Shown one piece after another: positions 12,440-23,824 of a stretch of 64,000 nucleotides of DNA. Under the pieces are notes generated by a model. That model did no database searches. It worked only from the letters and a program-made list of their open reading frames with translations, and had not been told where the DNA came from. Source of the stretch: Anaspis maculata (Eukaryota; Arthropoda; Insecta; Coleoptera; Scraptiidae); contig OX421961.1 of NCBI GenBank assembly GCA_949128115.1, positions 120,221,050 to 120,285,049 on the forward strand. The letters run 5' to 3'. Position 1 is the stretch's first letter. Each line of letters begins with the position of its first letter. The position numbers and the translations under genes are program-made.

Positions 12440-13150
12440 GAAAAGATTTTTGCGAAAAATGTCTACTCCAATGGACCAAGAAAAATCTTGACAAAATAAT
12501 GATAAACAATTACAATAATAACAATTTAGTGTGGCGCGATCTCGAAAGTTATGACACACGAACAAGTACCCGTTTTTATCATTTTATGATAATACATACA
12601 GGGAGTTATATTTAGAAGACTGTGGCTGATTGGAGAAACTCAAAAGCTAAATGATGATTTAAACTTCATTTTAACAAAAATTCCACATCGGTACGACCCA
12701 CGGGTCAATAGTTACGAATTTTTGAAAATGACCCCGAAGCTGCGGCTTGGTGGCAAAAGATCATCCGTTGTTTGCTGGCGCTTGGAATCTTCTCCGAACG
12801 GGACGGAATGCTTGACAAGAAATAAGATTTTAACTCAAATGAGTAAGTCATGGTCTTGGTACATGAACCAAGAAAAAGCTTGCCGAAATAACGATAAACA
12901 GTTACAATAATAACATTTGAATGTTCGGCGGTGTCGCGGATTAATTGCTGAATTTCACATTTGGATGTAAGAAATTAGGACATGCTAAGAGGTCATGTTC
13001 TTATGGAAATACATTGGCACATGTGTGGGGTTATATTTAGAAAATAATTTGAACTTTATTTTGACAGAAACTCCACTTCGATACGACCCCCGGGTTATAA
13101 GTTACGAATTTTCGAAAACGACCGCAGTACTGTGCAGTTTCGGTCTAATC
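12440..13150. repeat. Two-copy tandem duplication of about 400 bp
   Basis: The ordered words ACCAAGAAAAA.CTTG, AATAA.GATAAACA.TTACA, TATATTTAGAA, CGACCC.CGGGT and AGTTACGAATTTT occur first at about 12455-12735 and again at about 12860-13125 in the same order. The copies are diverged. A short tract just after it, at 13138-13190, resembles 32643-32695. Confidence 0.65.
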
Positions 13151-13379
13151 GTCTGGTGTTGTGGTGGTCTGGAGCTTTGTTTCATTAAGAAATGCGAGGT
13201 GCCCGCTTTGGCCCTAAGAGGCGCAATATTTGCGTGTTTGTTGTCTTCCAGAAATTGTTGAGATTGAGAGGTTGAGAAATTTGGAATAAGAAGATATTGC
13301 TTTACTCACTTACTGTGAGTTTTTGATGTTTTATCTGGAAAAATGTTTTTTTCCACTTTTCAATGTGGCTGATCGTAAA

Positions 13380-14406
13380 AAGAGAATTCCGGAGGTAAAG
13401 GTCAAGCAACAAATAATATACCTGACGCTATTCTTTCAAATTCATATTCAAAAATGCGGTACCCATTGGAAGAAAGAGGCACTTTGTTAAAAGTTTTTTT
13501 ACCAGTGCAATAAGTAGAAATGGCTGCCAGACGACTTTTCAACCAAATGTATCCGGAAAGGCTAGCTCCGTCAGCAACAACGTTCCGTAAAATAGCAGCG
13601 AAATTCAGGCAACAGAAGAGTGTGGCAGATATTTAGAGAACTCGAAAATCGAAACAGTTGGAGATCCTTCTGCATTTAAAAAAAAATCAGAGGGATTCAA
13701 TTCGTTCGGCTGTGAATATTTTGAATGTTTCCTACCTGTTCAGCAACTACTGTTTCCAAGAGATTGGTGAAACAGGGTTAATTTTTGCCGAGCCATGCTG
13801 GAAATGCATAATCTGCACAACAATTTCTTGAGAAATATATTGTTCACAGACGAATCCTGTTTTTCTACCTCGGGTTCTCTCAACCGACGTAACTCTCACT
13901 TGTGGGCAACAGAAAACCCTGAAGCAGTGTGAGAAATAAAGAAATAAGGTCGACAAACCATGAACGTATGGTGTAGGATTTTGCGGAGTGAAATAATTGG
14001 TCCCGTTTTTATCGAAGGAACACCCTCAAAGGACAAACTTATGCTCAACTTCTGCTTTCTCCTAGAGGAAATTGAAAATTTACTCGACAACCTACTTATA
14101 AACAAAGAAATACTCTCATTTAGCAGCAAGATGAAGCACCTTCCCATAACGCAAGGGTCATTCTACACTTTCTTTATGATCGATATCCTACGTGACTTTG
14201 AAAAAATGGAACAATTCCATGGCCAGCTCGAGGTTCGGACCTCAACCCGCTTGATTAGGTACTTTCTTTGGGAAGCCTTGAAGCAAAAGGTCTACGATCA
14301 AGACATCAATAATAGGGACCACATCAGAGAGCTAGTAAGGAAAGAAATCAATTTTTTAAACAATCCCAATTTTTGTGAAATTCAAGAGATGAAATATTTC
14401 AAATAA
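13380..14406 (+). pseudogene. Mariner/Tc1-type transposase pseudogene
   Basis: This is a broken transposase of the IS630-Tc1-mariner kind. The upstream part is readable only across stops and frameshifts, with recognisable pieces such as FTDES (about 13843) and a following WATENP at 13907. The last 148 codons (13960-14406) stay open and contain the NVWC..L...IIGP.FIEGT segment, and a degraded PDL..LDFFLWG..K..VY equivalent (visible as FLWEALKQKVYDQ). This matches the order of elements in insect mariner-like transposases that have N-VWCG-IIGP-F-G. Catalytic acidic residues downstream are not preserved in a recognisable context, and the gene is clearly dead. I did not find intact terminal repeats around it. 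The 120-bp tandem repeats begin about 150 bp after its stop. Confidence 0.7.
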
Positions 14407-14559
14407 AACAATGGAGAACATGTTAAAAAATTGTTGTAGAATATTATTTGTCATTTCTGTCTATTTTTCTAAGGTATCCTTGCTTTCTTCAACTGTTTTT
14501 TTCTTGTGTTTGTTGTTTTTACCACATACTCTTCACTACATATAATGTTATTGACAATG

Positions 14560-14945
14560 GAAATGCATCTGTCAAATTTTGATTCTTAACGTTTCAAGAG
14601 GGCGCCATATTGAACTTTTGTATTTTTCAACTTATCCGATTGATATTTCAAACCTTTACCTACTTGAAGTAGACAATTAATTGAGATGCATCTGTCAAAT
14701 CTGCCATTTTGACATTCGCAAGGCTGTCATATTGAACTTTTGTATTTTTCAACAGATTATATTGAGATTTTGAACAAAGACTTAGTCAAGATGGATAATC
14801 GAAACACATTTGTCAAATTCGACATTTTCGCAGTTTGACGCCGCTGTGTATTAAACTCTTGCTTTTTTCAACCGAATTTATTGAGTTTTCAAACCTAGAC
14901 TTGGTTCAGATGAACAATTGGAACGTAACTGTAAAATTTGGAATT
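14560..14945. repeat. About 120-bp tandem repeat, roughly three to four units
   Basis: CATCTGTCAAAT or a close variant recurs near 14567, 14690, 14807 and 14928, each followed by a GCC..ATATTGAACTTTTG-like block and TTTTTCAAC. The period is about 117-123 bp and the divergence is moderate. Confidence 0.75.
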
Positions 14946-15611
14946 TTGCACTTATTTTTATTCCATCTCAATTTCTCCTACAAATATTTAGAAAGGCTCC
15001 TGAATATTACAAATACCTACACGGTTCTGCTTTTCCTTCCACTACACGGTGTCTCCCACGACAGTACCTTCTTCACGGTTCAGGTTTTCATAACACATAT
15101 CGTCGCTTTCATTTTCAAAGCTTCATCATGTTTCCAGTATTTTTAGGAGTTACCTTGATAAAAAGTAGAAATACATATTAATGAACAAAATAATGGTGTA
15201 TCGATTTTTTCCGACAACTCTTCACTGACCAGACACCACCCACTGACATGCGTTTCGTTCACAATAGAACCCTATAAGTCGAGGCAGAAATTTCAAAACA
15301 CGCGAAAAACAAACATCTTTTCGAATTCTTGTTACTCTTACAGTCGTTGCTTACGCCTCTTGAAAAACTTCATCTGACCAAAACACTATCGACGGACATG
15401 CATGAAATTACTAAACTCGCCAAAGGAAAACCTGACATCTGCCTAAAACAACCGAAAATCAACATCATGTATACAATCCCCTTTCCACTTGTCCGGTGTC
15501 AGTAGAACAAATTCCCTGTCTACTTTTCAACCATAGCTGTCACCGGCACCGGCAAGTCGTCGCCTGGGTGACAGCTAGTCACTATAATGTTATTTGTGAA
15601 ATAAATATACC
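14946..15611. other. Gene-free stretch
   Basis: No gene or named repeat is recognised. The open frames here overlap each other and lack family resemblance. Confidence 0.4.
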
Positions 15612-15613
15612 TA

Positions 15614-16744
15614 CCGGATGATCATTTGAAAACTATCCACCTGACCTGCAATAAATCCCGATTCCTAGTGAATATTTTTTTGAGCAAAAACAGGTCGATT
15701 TTATATCGAGGGGGACATCTAAAACAAACATTGACGAATTTCTATCTTCAGCCCCCTCGCCTCCACCCACCCCAATTTCAAAATTTCAAATGACACAGAG
15801 AATTAGCCCAGTCGGTAGCACGGTGAGCTCGGCCCCGCTTTCAAAGGCGAAGGTTCCAGGTTCAAATCCGCACTGGGCCAGATGGACTTTTTCACGCGTT
15901 CCTTAGTACTGCGGCATCTACCATCGTGCGGGGATGCCCCGGGAAAAGTGAATAAATGAGAAAGCCATCGAAACAAAACCACACTGACTGATAAACCCCC
16001 ACTGTTTCAAAAAACGTCTTCGTTGTTATCGTCAATACTGTTATCGTTACTGAAAAACCCCCCACAGAAAAACCTGCCAATAGCCTGGTAGTTGATGCAA
16101 GGGCAAAAAAAAAATTGAATGCTCTTTCTGATTGAAATATTTTCAAAATTTTCAACACTACCCGTCTTCTCCCTAAAAATTCTCTGAATGTCCCATCCCA
16201 TTTATTATTCTGGACGAGAAATTGGATTCCAGGAAGAGAGTTCAATTCCCTTTATTCTGATGTATTACAAAGTGGGTGGTGTCTTGTTAAATTTTGAAGT
16301 AGGGGTGGAGTAAAGCAAAGGGGTGAATTTGGGTAGCACTTTTTCTACCAAAAATTCTCTTCTCCGATGCTTTCTAGGATGACGCTGATTAAATTCTAGA
16401 GAATTGAGAGTTTGGAATATGAAATGGGATACTCGGAGGATTTTAGGAAGAAAGGAGGTATGGTAGGTTCAAATATTTTTAAAATCATTTTTCGAAAAGG
16501 GAATTTCATCAAGAATTCATTTCTCTTCAATTTGATGTATCGCAAGGTAGGTGGTGTCCTCGGTGGTGTCATTTGAAATTTCGAAGTTGGGGAGGACGGA
16601 GGCGAGGGAGCTGAAGATAGAATTTCGCTGATGTGTGTTCTAGATGTCCCCCTCGGTATAAAAATCGTCCTGTTTTTGACCGAAGAAATATTCACTAGGA
16701 ATCGGAGACTATTGCAAGCGAACAGTTTCCAAATGATCACCCGG
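15614..16744. mobile_element. TIR element, TA-flanked, carrying a SINE
   Basis: The left end CCGGATGATCATTTG and the right end CAAATGATCACCCGG begin inverted arms of about 185 bp (15614-15797 and 16550-16744) that also share CGATTCCTAGTGAATA and GAGGGGGACATCTA. TA flanks both ends (15612-15613 and 16745-16746). The interior holds a tRNA-like SINE and a diverged direct repeat (about 16240-16310 and 16520-16590). Confidence 0.75.
15798..15990 (+). mobile_element. tRNA-derived SINE
   Basis: An RNA polymerase III promoter is visible. The A-box-like word TAGCCCAGTCGGTAG starts at 15804 and the B-box-like word GGTTCAAATCC lies near 15859, with the acceptor-like GCACTGGGCCA after it. The 3' limit is uncertain because no clean A-tail or target duplication is seen. 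It sits at the inner edge of the left arm of the TIR element at 15614-16744. Confidence 0.65.
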
Positions 16745-16746
16745 TA

Positions 16747-17480
16747 TAAGCGTTATATGCTTTTGAATTCAGCTTAAAAGCTTATCAAAATATGAGAAAA
16801 AAATTGGCTCATTTTAATTGATGTAGGTATTCTACAAACCACCCTGTATTTTGGTGACGTAGAGAAATATGGTTGCAGATCCAAAAAGCACACAAAAAAA
16901 TGATCAAGAAAAGTTTTTGAATGACAAAAATATGTTGAGAATGGCGAAAATAAACAAGGAAACACCTTCAAGCGGGACACCTGTACATTGACAATTTTAA
17001 AATTCATTGTGTCTACAGCGTGTTTGGAATCTTGGGGTCTAAAAAGAGTCACTGAATGAATGTTCATGAAGTGAAATTTTTTGGAAAACTGTAATTTTTG
17101 ACGGAATTATCCGACTTTGAGTTCAACTATTTTCGTATTTGAAACTGTACCTATCATACTTATTCAGATCACTCTTTGTTTGGCTAGCGGCTAAAGGCTT
17201 GGCATTTGCAGACGACCACGAGTAGCACCAATAATGTAAAATTACCGAGAAAATTACCGTGATTTATTATTATTTTGGTAATTAACCAATGTGTTCACCC
17301 GTTTTTCTTGTCCGAATAAGTTCTTTGGTAAATTGTGTTTTCTTGGGAAATCACCGAAAATGTATAATTCTTGGTAATTTATCCTGTATTTTTTTTCACT
17401 AGTTCTTAAGAGGTGCATCAAGTACTAGCTTATAAGCGCCCTTTCTTCGGTGACTTTCTCCGTTTCACCCTTCCTCCCTT
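16747..17480. other. Gene-free stretch
   Basis: AT-rich, with several TACCGAGAAAATTACC-like words near 17240-17400 but no supported feature. Confidence 0.4.
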
Positions 17481-17494
17481 GACGTGACCGCTCG

Positions 17495-17622
17495 GTTAGT
17501 ACACGCCAAAGTACTGAAGAGCGTATAGAGAAAAGCTACTTCCCCCGGCGGGATTTGAACTCTGGACCTCCGGGTTTGATGCCAGTGACGAAGTCCATCG
17601 AGCTACCCATACCGCCGGGATA
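17495..17622 (-). mobile_element. tRNA-derived SINE, minus strand
   Basis: Read on the minus strand it gives CGGTATGGGTAGCTCGATGG (A-box region) and, further on, AGTTCAAATCCCGCCGGG (B box plus acceptor-like stem), folding as a tRNA-like head. The tail is not clear. Degenerate tRNA gene is the alternative, but an anticodon arm with normal geometry is not evident. Confidence 0.6.
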
Positions 17623-17639
17623 TATTTGATTTTTAAATC

Positions 17640-18170
17640 GAAATTCCATTTTGAATTGGGACCTAATTTTTCAAATTTATTGAAGGTTTCATGAGCCATA
17701 CCTACGTATGAGCCAAGAACATAAATTTCGCAGGAGACAAAAAACCATTCGGAAAATTTATGAATTTTGAATTAAACGTAGATATGACCTATCCAGGACT
17801 TCTTAGACTGATTATAAAATATTGAGTTACGCCCAATGACGTCACTGATGAAAGTCATTTCGTATCTCCATTGATTGAGCGTATGAAACAAACAAAAAAA
17901 AAATTGTAAAATAAACTGGAGTAGGTAACGGAACATTGCGAACAAGGAACTCTCAATGAAAAGTGCTTGAAAAAAAAACAGGAAGTGTAAAGAGAGCGCT
18001 CGGGAAAAAACAGCGAGTGTAAGAAGAGCGTTTGGAAAAAAGCGAGGTATAAAGAACGGCCGGTAATAGGGACGAGTCCAAAAGAAGAGTTACTAAGAGT
18101 GATGCCAAGAATAAGTAGAACTTGATAAAATAGCGCTTTATCAAAATAGCGCGTCTACCGTCTATAATGG
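17640..18170. other. Gene-free stretch
   Basis: Contains a purine-rich zone (17960-18110) with repeated AAGAGCG/AAAAAAAC.G words. No gene is seen. Confidence 0.4.
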
Positions 18171-18174
18171 TTTG

Positions 18175-18375
18175 ATTTTTGGATCAGGTCACCTCCAGAC
18201 CCACCGGATAAGGAGATCATTTTTGACTCAAGCTTCCTCTCTTTTCAGACCCACCAGAGAGGAGTTAATGTTTGACTCGAGTTTCCTCTCTTTAAGAACA
18301 ATTCGTGAACAATTGAAAAAAAATAGTATTGAGTCAAAAATCAACTTCTGTTCTGGTAGGTCTTAGAAGAAAGAG
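18175..18375. repeat. Short repeats of CAGACCCACC...GACTC type with a mirrored half
   Basis: Units containing CCAGACCCACC.GA.AAGGAG and TTTGACTC.AG.TTCCTC occur on the plus strand, then appear inverted (GAGTCAAAAATCAACTTCTG, GGTAGGTCTTAGAAGAAAGAGG). The same family with the same plus-then-inverted layout lies at 37080-37480. Confidence 0.6.
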
Positions 18376-18449
18376 GAAATGTTTATTACCCGGTGCTGTT
18401 TTCTTGGCGCTGTTCTCAAATTCTAGAAGTTTGGTGACGCGGAGTCACA

Positions 18450-20478
18450 GAGATCGTACTTGAGCATTTTTTTGCGTAAGTCGAAATCCATGGATCCACT
18501 CTGTATAAATGCCAACTTGTTGCTCGAGTTTTCGTTTTGTGTTTCTGCTGGAAACCAAGTTCTGGAAGAAAAATCCTCTTTTAGTGTACGTTACACATTC
18601 TGGATGATCAAAAAGAACAGCTAAGTGGCGTATTATACTTAGACTGAAACGCCCATTGTCGACGTGGTGGTTTTTATTCATTTTAGACCTACCCTATCTA
18701 CAAAGAAACTGATTACATATTGGAGGTACCTACCTACCTAGATTATAAAAAAGCACTCTGGCACTCATCCATTAGATTTTCACTACCAGCATCCTCATGT
18801 CTTTGAGTTTGTCGAGACATGTAATTATCAACATAATGGAAACCATTTAACAAAGAAAAAAATAAGCGGGCTTCCCGTCGTGCTGCGCGACGATCGAGCG
18901 ATGTTTTTTTCTATCGGAGACATGTCGTGGAGACTTTGAGAACAATATCGTTAGAGTGACATTGCCCTTGACAACTGCTGCAAGTTCTATGTTGGTTTGC
19001 TTTCAAGCGAACCTCGAAGCAAACAATACCAGACAATACACATGCGACCCAAGATGTTTTATTTTTTTTGCAAAAAATTCCTCGCTGGATGCACCAAAGG
19101 ATTGATCGTAGTATTACAGTGCGAAATTGTGTTAAAGTCAATGATGCGTCCAGATTTTGACGCTTGAAAGCCATCGGTAATGGAATTATGCGGAATAATG
19201 GAGGCGCGAGGCGAAAAGTGGCAATTTTCTTCCGATTTGCGGCTTCATTTTAATTGCCCGTCCGCGATAATTACAGGGGGAGTCAGAGACGAAAATCGTC
19301 CGTGAACACAGAGCTCCGGGTTAATGCCATGCTCTGCAATACGCCGCTTTCGATTACGTGGGAGATTATAAAAGCGCGGTGGCAAAATCAGGATCTCAAC
19401 AGCGACGATGACGATGGCGGAAATTCCGAGGATCCGACATAATAAAGGAACGATAATTTTCCATATCGGATAATACAGGAGAACGGCACCGGGAATCAAA
19501 GCTCCTAATGGCATGTTGTTCCACGTTTTTATGGATTGCATCCCACAACTCACAACTTCCGTTCAAATATTGACTTAGCACCGATTTTCGTCATGTGCGC
19601 TGCTGGGCCAGACGGCGTCGAATTTAAAATGGGAATGATCGAGACAAAAACGACAGTTAAGCACTAAAAATACAAACGAATATTTTTAATCGCCTAACCT
19701 GATTTCGGTTGTGTGTTTCACACAAGACTTTTCTAGGCACATGGCATGCATTTGCATAATAGCAGTGGCCCAATTGCTGTTTTTCGCTCAGACAAGTATG
19801 GAAGTCACAACAAATCAATGAAGAGCAGCCAGTAGCAGGTGTTGTGTGAAATACCAGCCTTTTGAAAATGTTGCGTAAATTCAATTAGGAACACGATGAA
19901 GAGACACAATCTATACGACTGAATTATTTGGGACACCTGAGGACATGACGTCAGGAGCACGACAGAAAATTAACCACTAGCCACGGCCCCTAGCAGGTAT
20001 CAGAACAATGGATCAGGACTGATTACAAAATACAGCACAATTTACTATAAAAGTTGATATTTTTGAGGAAACGACAATAAATTCTCCACCTGCCTATACC
20101 TACTGAAATGTATACCCATGCCTCTATACGTTATACGCGCCTTCAGCTCTCCTCAGCTATGAGTTCTGGGCCTTTTGCTAACTCCACAGGCCTCAAGTAG
20201 TCAACATCAGGCTTCCACGTCGTTCTACCTTGACTGAATGGAACCTCTCACGCACCTCTGCAAGCGTCTTGCTGACTATCAAAATATCCTCTGGGAGTGT
20301 CGTGCAATTTTCTCAGAATCTCCTCCACTCCTGTCTTGGAAAGGACCTCGGAAAGGACCAATTGCAAAACTTTCTGCTCTCCATTCGGGCTCCCACACTA
20401 TTTTTTCTCCTCTCCATTAAAATGGGAATCCACTGAGTCGAGAGAGCCTTAAACTTAAGGTCCCTCTCCTGAGATATC
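18450..20478. other. No supported gene; possible conserved unique DNA
   Basis: I see no confident gene. The minus-strand open frame at 18445-18681 has a faint resemblance to Penelope-type reverse transcriptase ends, too weak to call. The piece at 19190-19600 has balanced composition and no repeat structure, and could be unique host non-coding DNA. Confidence 0.3.
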
Positions 20479-20486
20479 TCTTCATT

Positions 20487-21692
20487 CAGCGTCGGACTGG
20501 CAAATTTTGGCCTACCGGGCAAATAATGAAAGTGGCCTCGAAACCGAAGGGGGAGTCAAAGGGGCCCGCCCCCCAGTTAGCGCCGCAGGCGACTTCTCTT
20601 GAATAATAATGCTTATAACAAAAAAAAAGACGCTGACCAAATTGTCTATAGATTTCTTCAAACTCAAAACTTTTGCTCGAAATACACTACGATAAAGAAA
20701 ACAACGGAGGGAAGAAAAATATTTATTTTTGTTACGTATTTCGCGTACGGGTTTGAATATAATTGAGACGATCGTTTTTAAGCACACGCTGTTAATTACC
20801 GCGTCCTACAATAAATACACGTCAACATTTACTTACTTAGGAATATCGCTGTGATTACTACTCGCTTTTAATCCGCTCGCTACCACTTCGCATTCTAATG
20901 CATAACTGCTCGCAAGGCAACGATTGATGCCTTATATAGGTCCGACTGATTCATCTCGAATGTTCCATGCATTCTCAAGCAGTCTCCACAGTGACCCGAC
21001 ATACGGTTTCCATACGACTCTCGAAAAATCTTGCACATTACCCGTATAATTCTGCCGTGCTCTAGAACCGGCGCCTCCACCAAAATGGACAGATGTAGCT
21101 TGACCCACTGCAAAAGTCTCCATACAGTTGTACGGGAAAAAGCCTACACGTGCGATCCGGAACACACCAGAACGCTCCGCACTAGTACACTGCGATCTAA
21201 CGGGAAGAGTCGCGTGTTATCCAGAATCGCCGCTCGTAACATTATTCTAACATTAGTCCAGGAATTACAAAAATAATAGCGAACAAAAATGAAACCCAGC
21301 CGGATTTTTGTATATGAGCTCATCAACAGTTTTGATTTCAAAGATACTGATCTATTTGCGAATTTGTCGATGATTTCTGCATGTGGCTAAATATGTAAAT
21401 TCTACATAGACGGTAAAGAAAGAGCACGACTAGATGGCAGATAAAACAAACCAACTGCGGGAGCCTCACACATACAATCTTGTCATTCCACGACTAGTGA
21501 CTACTAAGAAATAATCAATGCATGATATGCACAAACAAAAGTGGACCAGACTTTGATACAAAACTGAAAATTTGGAGAGAAAAAAAAAGCATCTAAGCGC
21601 AAATTTTTCCAAATGTAGACAATTTGGCCTCCAAACTGGGGATTGGCCTACCGGGCATTTGCCCGGTTGCCCGGTGGTCCAGTCCGACACTG
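20487..21692. mobile_element. hAT element carrying a solo LTR
   Basis: The left end CAGCGTCGGACTGG and the right end CCAGTCCGACACTG form the TIR, and GGCCTACCGGGCA follows inside both ends. The 8-bp TCTTCATT is duplicated at 20479-20486 and 21693-21700. Removing the LTR at 20730-21241 leaves about 690 bp with no transposase. Confidence 0.92.
20730..21241. mobile_element. Solo LTR, uninterrupted copy
   Basis: It starts TGTTACGTATTTCGCG and ends CGCTCGTAACA, 512 bp, aligned with the copy at 8911-10323. Flanks are TTTT (20726-20729) and TTAT (21242-21245), so a 4-bp duplication would carry one change. It provides the empty-site comparison for the foldback in the other copy. Confidence 0.78.
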
Positions 21693-21700
21693 TCTTCATT

Positions 21701-22479
21701 ATGGTCTATTCCGCCCGCTCTTTCTTCTGTCCACAAGCAAACTAATAGCAGTATCAGTTCCCTACGAGTGACACAGTAGTTCCTTTCTGGCTTGGACAAA
21801 GCCTTGCTGAAGTTGTGACAGCTTCGCTCCAATAGATCTTTTCAGATTGTGGTCAGGTGATTTCTGTGTATTGATAGATCTGTCTCTCTGAACTAACGAA
21901 GAGTCTTCTCAAAGACTCGTAATATCAGTGCGATTTATCCATTTGGTTTTCATTGCTTGGGAAGTGTTGGAAGGAGCAGTAGTAACAAAAATATAAGCAC
22001 AAGATGTGATAGGACAATATACCTACATCAGTTTTAAAAATGACCAAGAAGATCAATTTCTAGCGGAATGTGTTTTGGTCGCAAGTGATCTCGTCTGAGT
22101 TTATGACCCCTTACTGTCAACCGAAAGGCGCAGTCAGGTGAGTTCGCGAGTGTATCGGTCTATGGGTGTTTTTATATTGTTAAGAGCTTTCCTAACCTAG
22201 AATAAACCTAGTCCCAGTTCGCTCGCGCTTCTCGTAGGGTGATATTTTCATCAGTGACTTGCATTCGTAGTGTTTTTGTAATGAGACTGTGTCGCAATTT
22301 GTTCATTTTGTTGTTCTTCAGTTTCTCTGCATCTAACGGTGCTCATTCTGCTGATTCGTTGGGAACGTATACGTACTTCGCACTCTTCGACTTCTTAATT
22401 TTTTTGCTGTTTTTTTTCGCCATTTTGCTACATTATAACTGGCAAGATTTGCTCTTTCACGTTTGGGCATTGCATAGAA
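21701..22479. other. No supported gene
   Basis: A 90-codon plus-strand frame at 22239-22511 starts with a hydrophobic, signal-peptide-like segment and a second hydrophobic stretch, but its end runs into the next transposable element and I recognise no family. I do not call it a gene. Confidence 0.3.
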
Positions 22480-22481
22480 TA

Positions 22482-23738
22482 TATCGCTGTGCTAGAATGA
22501 TAGTAAGATAACTTCAAATTTCTGATTTTCGGATTAATTCAAAATCTATAGCTCCAAGCTATTCTCTACCTGGTAAAAAATCGAATTACTCAGAATCATC
22601 ATGGAAGTACATAAAAAATGAATATCTCACTGTTATAGTTACCTGTTTTTTAAACAGTTCTGGTCTAATACTAGTACATCTCAAAATGTCCTATTTCTTC
22701 TACTGAGAAATAGATCGAATTTGATCTTGCCTTCTGGTATAATACGAAGACATTTCAACATGTCCCAATTTTACAACAAATCTGATTTGAAAATTTCAAG
22801 TTGTCCTTGTTTTTCATGTTATCTCAGTATTTTACTGTGAAAGATATCTCACTCTTATACCAAAAAAACAACTGTTTTGATAAAAGTCTTCAGATATTTA
22901 TTTCATTTTAACCCACTATTGCACAAAACATACCCTCATGCGTTTGTAATATATCTCTTTTTTCTCTAAGTTGTCCCACTATTGTGTTGGGTAAAACTGA
23001 ACAGTTTTTGTCAAAACGATGGATAGATGCAGAGACAGGCGTATATTGGTCATAGCTATGGCTAAGGCTGTTAAAAGTGAAAGAAATCGTAAAAATCGGT
23101 TCACAGGATAAAAAGTTTGATGAAAAATCTTGAATAAATTAATGACAAAGTTATGAACTTTGATATTTTTCAATATTTAACAGATAACAGTTAGCGAAAC
23201 ACTATGTACTGTTCTGAATACAGTTTTTCAAGGACTTTCAATTAAATTTTCAGTTTCTGATAGTGACACTTCTATTTGTCAGATGACAGCCAAAAACTAA
23301 TGGGCTTATTCTAGGTCATACAATACTTGAAGATAACTATGGAAAATATGTTGAACCAGGCTATGCTTTCTGTGCAATACTCGGACAACTTGAAAAAAAA
23401 GTGGGATAAATTTAAAATCACTCTACGAACTCCCGACGAATAGTAGGATAACTTACATACAAAAACGGACAACTTCCAACAGAACTATTATTTCTAGCGA
23501 TATACAAGGATATGTTCACTTTTTTATTTTTTTCTCATTGAGTAAACGTTATTTCATAATGAATTCTTCACAGGTCCATCAGGGGCAATATAATACAACT
23601 GGAAATTCAAAAACTCTTTGAAATTTTGAAAAGAAGAGTGTTTTTTGTTCTTCTGAAATGTTCAAGTTGCGATTACTCGAAACCTCGCTCGAAACTATGT
23701 TTTTCAAGTTGTCTTACTATCATTCTAGCACAGCGATA
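22482..23738. mobile_element. TIR element with reiterated internal motif, TA-flanked
   Basis: The TIRs read TATCGCTGTGCTAGAATGAT inward from the left and the inverse on the right, continuing AGTAAGA.AACTT. TA is at 22480-22481 and 23739-23740. Variants of TTTCAAGTTGTCC or its inverse occur about ten times inside (for example near 22690, 22755, 22795, 22970, 23385, 23445, 23470, 23665 and 23705). No transposase is seen. Confidence 0.75.
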
Positions 23739-23824
23739 TATCATATAAACTTTTTATTGACAACTGGTAAGAAGCAGGTGTTCAAAACCACGGGTAGCTA
23801 ACTAATGGGTAGCTCCACCCAAAC

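Noticed and set aside
17495..17622. Functional tRNA gene
   Set aside because: The head is tRNA-like but I see no normal anticodon arm geometry; a SINE is more likely.
18445..19174. Possible Penelope-type protein fragments on the minus strand
   Set aside because: Only vague residue similarity and no catalytic motif or GIY-YIG core; not enough to call.
22239..22511. 90-codon frame with two hydrophobic segments
   Set aside because: Runs into the TIR element at 22480, has no homology that I recognise, and may be chance.
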